DNA from: Acutalibacter sp. 1XD8-33 | GTDB taxonomy: Bacteria; Bacillota; Clostridia; Oscillospirales; Acutalibacteraceae | DNA: 64,000 nucleotides | Direction: 5' to 3' | NCBI RefSeq assembly: GCF_003612555.1 | Contig: NZ_RAZF01000008.1 | Location: forward strand, 1 to 64,000 | Part shown: positions 61,064 to 64,000 of the stretch, in pieces | Numbering within the stretch: position 1 is the stretch's first letter | How the letters are laid out: each line of letters starts with the position of its first letter | Made by a program: the position numbers and the translations under genes | Notes under the pieces: model-generated | What the model was told of the DNA's origin: nothing | Databases searched by the model: none | Seen by the model: only the letters and a program-made list of their open reading frames with translations

Positions 61064-62077
61064 CTAGTTCTCTCGTTCCTGTTCTCCCTTTTTTAGTTCA
61101 GACTTCTTGACCAACTTTCCATTAACATATACATACTTGTCTTCTCCCTCATCGTCCTCTTCTATAGGCTGTGAAAACAACCCAGGAAACTCTTCTTCAA
61201 AGGACTGCGCCGGAGCTTCTTCCTCTGGTTCTCCTTTCTGCATTCGATTATAAGGCTGTATCAGATATTTATCTATCACAGGATACACGGTAAAATTGAT
61301 CAGATAGGAGAAGAAGGAAAACAAAATGAAAAGAAGCAAAAGGATATAGATCAGCAAAGTGATATTCAAAAGCGGCACACTGATAAGAAGAATAACCAAT
61401 CCCGCTATAATTGCGGTAAGAAGAAGATTTCGTCCCAAACCAGCCGCAGTAAAGATAAGTGCATTCTTATAGGCATGGGTAAACTTTAGATCAAAAGTGA
61501 TAAACATAACCGGCAGATAATACTGGGCAAATAGAAATATAAGCGCCACAACTATGCACAGCCAAAGCGGAATGTAAAACAGCCACTCAGATAACGCCAT
61601 ATTGTAATAATATATAACAGAAAAGCCCAGGATATTAAAGACAAGATAAACGATTAAACCGTTTAACAGAAAGTACTTCCAATTTCCCTTTACAGCATCC
61701 CAGAAATCCGACCAGACAAAAGCATGCTCTTCTCTAGCAAAATTTCGAGTCACATAGGTCAAGCCAGCAGTAAAAGGACTCAGAAAGACAAGAGGCAGCG
61801 GCACCACAAAGGTCGCCCATCCATCCAACTGAATCACGCCGGAAATCTGTATGGCAAAATGCGTAGGAAATAAATAAACAAGAAACATAAGTACGCAGGT
61901 TACCAAAGTAGGGATAAAAAAGATCAGATTGAGCTGTACTAACTTTGAAAATTTGCGGAACAAGATTTCGAAGAATCGTACTGGCGCAGCCTTAGGAGGC
62001 TCATCTTTATTAACCCCAGGACCCGGCTTGTCGTAATTCCCAAATAATCCTAAAAAAGCCAAAAAACCAACTCCCAA
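61064..62077 (-). CDS. YesL-like (DUF624) membrane protein
   Basis: A 337-residue integral membrane protein with about six hydrophobic segments (for example NLIFFIPTLVTCVLMFLVYLF and LLTAIIAGLVILLISVPLL). The layout and the FVWSDFWDAVKGNWKYFLLNG loop resemble DUF624/YesL proteins, whose role is unknown; some neighbour sugar transporters. The C-terminal 60 residues form an acidic tail ending with KYVYVNGKLVKKSELKKG. It follows xerD on the same strand at 13 bases. Confidence 0.72.
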   Translation of the reverse strand: MGVGFLAFLGLFGNYDKPGPGVNKDEPPKAAPVRFFEILFRKFSKLVQLNLIFFIPTLVTCVLMFLVYLFPTHFAIQISGVIQLDGWATFVVPLPLVFLSPFTAGLTYVTRNFAREEHAFVWSDFWDAVKGNWKYFLLNGLIVYLVFNILGFSVIYYYNMALSEWLFYIPLWLCIVVALIFLFAQYYLPVMFITFDLKFTHAYKNALIFTAAGLGRNLLLTAIIAGLVILLISVPLLNITLLIYILLLLFILFSFFSYLINFTVYPVIDKYLIQPYNRMQKGEPEEEAPAQSFEEEFPGLFSQPIEEDDEGEDKYVYVNGKLVKKSELKKGEQEREN

Positions 62078-62090
62078 CTAATTCATTTGA

Positions 62091-62981
62091 TTAACCTAAT
62101 TTCGCTTTCGGATGGCAGTCCTGATACACTTGCCGAACATGGTTGTCCAACAACTGTACATAAACTTGTGTAGAAGAAATGTCAGCATGTCCCATCATGG
62201 TTTGTATATCTTTCACCGACGCGCCGTTTTCCAGCAAATGCAGCGCGAAGGAATGGCGAATAGTGTGAGGAGTAATCTCTTTTGTGATACCTGCTTCCAC
62301 AGCGTAACTCTTTACGATCTTCCAAAACCCCTGGCGGGTCAGGCGTCCGCCATTTAAATTCACAAAGAGAGCGCTTCCCCCATCTGGCCCAGCAATTAAC
62401 CCGCGCATCCGATAAATATAATCAGATACAGCCACTATTGCAGAGGGATAAACCGGAATAGAACGAACTCCTTTATTTCCCCGGCAATAAAGAACACCTG
62501 AACGTAGATTGATATCCGGAATATCCAAATTGATCAATTCGGATGCCCGAATGCCTGTGGCATAGAGCAGTTCCAACATGGCCTTATCCCTGCAACCTTT
62601 TGGTTCTGTAATATCTGGCTGAGAAAGCAACAATTCAATTTCATCCCCCTGCAACACTTGAGGTAGTTTTTTCTCGGCTTTCCCAACTTTTATGCCCTTG
62701 GCCGGATTATGATCCAGCATGCCTTGGAAAATAAGGAATTTATAAAAACATCTTACCGAAGCCAGATTTCGAGATATCGTTGTAGGAGAGCGATCTAAAT
62801 CTTGCAAACGATCCACAAACCCCTGGACATCTCTCTCATCAGCCTCCAAAGGCGTAATATCAATTTCAGAAAGATAAGAAAGATAATTCATGGTATCCCG
62901 TAGATAAGATTCCCGTGTATTATTAGAGTTTGCTTTCTGTTCAGATAGATACTCACTAAACATAGAGTAAAAATCATGCAT
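62091..62981 (-). CDS. xerD: tyrosine recombinase XerD
   Basis: A 296-residue recombinase (the usual XerD length). Catalytic residues lie in ATGIRASEL (first Arg), PHTIRHSFA (His and second Arg), GHADISST and QVYVQL (Tyr). The N-terminal domain is typical (YLRDTMNYLSYLSE). In B. subtilis xerD also lies near spoIIM, which supports the name. Start at 62981; spoIIM ends 84 bases upstream. Confidence 0.9.
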   Translation of the reverse strand: MHDFYSMFSEYLSEQKANSNNTRESYLRDTMNYLSYLSEIDITPLEADERDVQGFVDRLQDLDRSPTTISRNLASVRCFYKFLIFQGMLDHNPAKGIKVGKAEKKLPQVLQGDEIELLLSQPDITEPKGCRDKAMLELLYATGIRASELINLDIPDINLRSGVLYCRGNKGVRSIPVYPSAIVAVSDYIYRMRGLIAGPDGGSALFVNLNGGRLTRQGFWKIVKSYAVEAGITKEITPHTIRHSFALHLLENGASVKDIQTMMGHADISSTQVYVQLLDNHVRQVYQDCHPKAKLG

Positions 62982-63005
62982 AAATTTTGACCACCTTCCT
63001 CATTC

Positions 63006-63055
63006 CAATTGCAAAAGTAACCTTTTTCATAAAGAATTTCAAGTTACTTTCAATT
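63006..63055. repeat. inverted repeat between spoIIM and xerD
   Basis: AAAGTAAC (63014-63021) and GTTACTTT (63043-63050), extended by AATTG and CAATT with a short bulge. It may be a weak attenuator or processing hairpin in the spoIIM-xerD gap. Confidence 0.5.
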
Positions 63056-63065
63056 CCCATTAGCA

Positions 63066-63674
63066 CTAAACAAATAAACTGGATAGCATTGTGAAAATTG
63101 TTCCCAAAAAAGAAAACAAAACAGCAAAACAGAGAAAAGCACGAAAATCTTTAAAATAGAACTGAAAGTCAAGACTCTCCTGCTGGGATGAAAAACCTGC
63201 CTTTACTAAAGAGTTGGAGAAAATCAAGGCCCTGGTTGCAAAAAGTAATAGGAGCAAGGATGTACAAGCTGCTCCAGGCGTATAGCATAAGGCAACATAC
63301 CCAAGAGCCGTGCGATTTCCGTCTACTAAAAGAAGTTGAACAGATATACCAAGTGAAACTCCTTTACACAGAAGGAAACAAGGTATCCCAAAAGCTCCAA
63401 ACGCAGTGACTCCCAAAAGGAACAGTAAAATCAAGCCTATCACGGCGTTGAGCAAAATGGTTGAAAAACAAGGGAAAAATCCTTTTTGTGGAGAAGGAAT
63501 TCCAGAGAATAGCAAAGGCATTGCTGTTTGTTGTTGAAAGAAGTCCAGGCTTTCTACTGCTGAAGATCCCAAAAGAATTCCAACAAAAAAGACGCCTAAT
63601 AAGGGTATGAGAATTCTTTTTCTGGAAAAACGTTGTAAAAATGGTGTTCCAAATAATGCATTCGCTCTTTCCAT
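63066..63674 (-). CDS. spoIIM: stage II sporulation protein M
   Basis: A 202-residue membrane protein with about five helices, of the SpoIIM (DUF95) family: LIPLLGVFFVGILLGSSAV, then NAVIGLILLFLLGVTAFG, LLCKGVSLGISVQLL and the final FAVLFSFLGTIFTML. With SpoIID and SpoIIP it drives septal peptidoglycan removal and engulfment in the mother cell. The start has GAGGAG upstream on this strand. The Lys/Arg-rich start (FSRKRIL) fits a cytoplasmic N terminus. Confidence 0.92.
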   Translation of the reverse strand: MERANALFGTPFLQRFSRKRILIPLLGVFFVGILLGSSAVESLDFFQQQTAMPLLFSGIPSPQKGFFPCFSTILLNAVIGLILLFLLGVTAFGAFGIPCFLLCKGVSLGISVQLLLVDGNRTALGYVALCYTPGAACTSLLLLLFATRALIFSNSLVKAGFSSQQESLDFQFYFKDFRAFLCFAVLFSFLGTIFTMLSSLFV

Positions 63675-63726
63675 AAAGTCTACTCCTCTGCAATTTGGTA
63701 GAAAATATATCTTTCCACACTAAGTA

Positions 63727-63755
63727 TAAGTATGAGTCTAAGAGAAGAAGTATTC
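63727..63755 (-). promoter_or_regulatory. SigE-type promoter for spoIIM
   Basis: On the minus strand GAATACT (63749-63755; all seven match KHATAHT), 14 bases, CATACTTA (63727-63734; six of eight match CATACAHT), about 50 bases before the start. SpoIIM is a SigE gene in B. subtilis. Confidence 0.75.
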
Positions 63756-64000
63756 AATATTTAAAGAGCAAAAGCATATACAAAATACTTATTTGAAACC
63801 TTAGTTTCAATAGTAATCTTAATATTCAAGAACCATACACAAACAGAAGAAACCAAAAGCCGGAATGCAACATATCTGAATTGATAGCTGAAAAATTATC
63901 AGTATTTTATAGAGAAAGACTGCTGCTAAAAAATCAAAAACCTTTGTTTTCCCAGAGTTTGCGCTGTTTTCAACATTTCAACAAGCCAATGTGAAATCTA
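63756..64000. other. AT-rich gap at the right edge
   Basis: I see no gene in this stretch. A short inverted repeat, TTGAAAC CTTA GTTTCAA, lies at 63793-63810; it could be an operator, but nothing else supports this. Confidence 0.4.

Noticed and set aside
1-64000. CRISPR arrays, insertion sequences or prophage
   Set aside because: I saw no spaced direct repeats, no transposase or phage genes, and no clear change in base use; the two Xer proteins look like core recombinases.

Overview
This window is a continuous stretch of bacterial core chromosome from an endospore-forming, Gram-positive member of the Firmicutes, most likely a clostridial species of the Ruminococcaceae/Oscillospiraceae type. 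The reasons are the sporulation genes (spoVM, sipL, spoIVA, a SpoIVFB-like protease, cwlD, spoIIM), the presence of SipL (a clostridial coat protein), strong GGAGG-type ribosome binding sites with several TTG starts, and Firmicute gene orders. I see no phage, transposon, integrated element or CRISPR array. Coding is dense and almost entirely on the plus strand up to about 52.1 kb. The exact species cannot be named from this sequence alone.

Layout. 0-7.5 kb: RicF, mismatch repair (mutS, mutL) with a methyltransferase and a ParB-like protein between them, and miaA. 7.5-13.9 kb: cell-division and envelope cluster (HlyD-like protein, yggS, sepF, ylmH, divIVA, lspA, rluD, a small hypothetical gene), closed by a terminator. 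14-26.8 kb: a long operon from a consensus promoter: yicC, remA, gmk, rpoZ, priA, def, fmt, rsmB, rlmN, the PP2C phosphatase/PASTA kinase pair, rsgA and thiN. 26.8-31.3 kb: a spore-envelope block: a Cys-rich membrane miniprotein, a 29-residue SpoVM-like peptide, a terminator, a strong SigE-type promoter, sipL, spoIVA, a one-helix membrane protein and an M50 (SpoIVFB-like) protease. 31.3-37 kb: a radical SAM gene with its DUF2344 partner, rplS behind a structured leader, lepB, rbgA, rnhB, yraN. 37-48.2 kb: a dipeptidase, thrC, a phosphoesterase, and the proteostasis series tig-clpP-clpX-lon-engB, then lysA. 48.2-50.2 kb: a TrpR-like regulator, a methyltransferase and hslO. 50.2-50.8 kb: five tRNA genes (Val, Asp, Phe, Gly, Cys). 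50.8-52.1 kb: a GNAT enzyme and a TIM-barrel protein. 52.2-56.2 kb, minus strand: metF, a separate methionine synthase activation protein, and metH. 56.2-61 kb: cwlD, radA, a DUF6873-like protein, a methyltransferase and xerC. 61-63.7 kb, minus strand: spoIIM, xerD and a YesL-like membrane protein.

How it fits together. The most notable feature is that the peptide that anchors the spore coat (SpoVM), the ATPase that polymerises on it (SpoIVA) and the SpoIVA partner SipL lie next to each other, followed by a putative intramembrane protease unit. Matching SigE-type promoters (GCATATT or GAATACT, 13-14 nt, CATAnnTA) sit in front of sipL, cwlD and spoIIM, which points to one mother-cell programme spread over the window. 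Methionine synthesis is built from a short MetH plus a separate reactivation subunit. Two Xer recombinases converge on each other near the right end.
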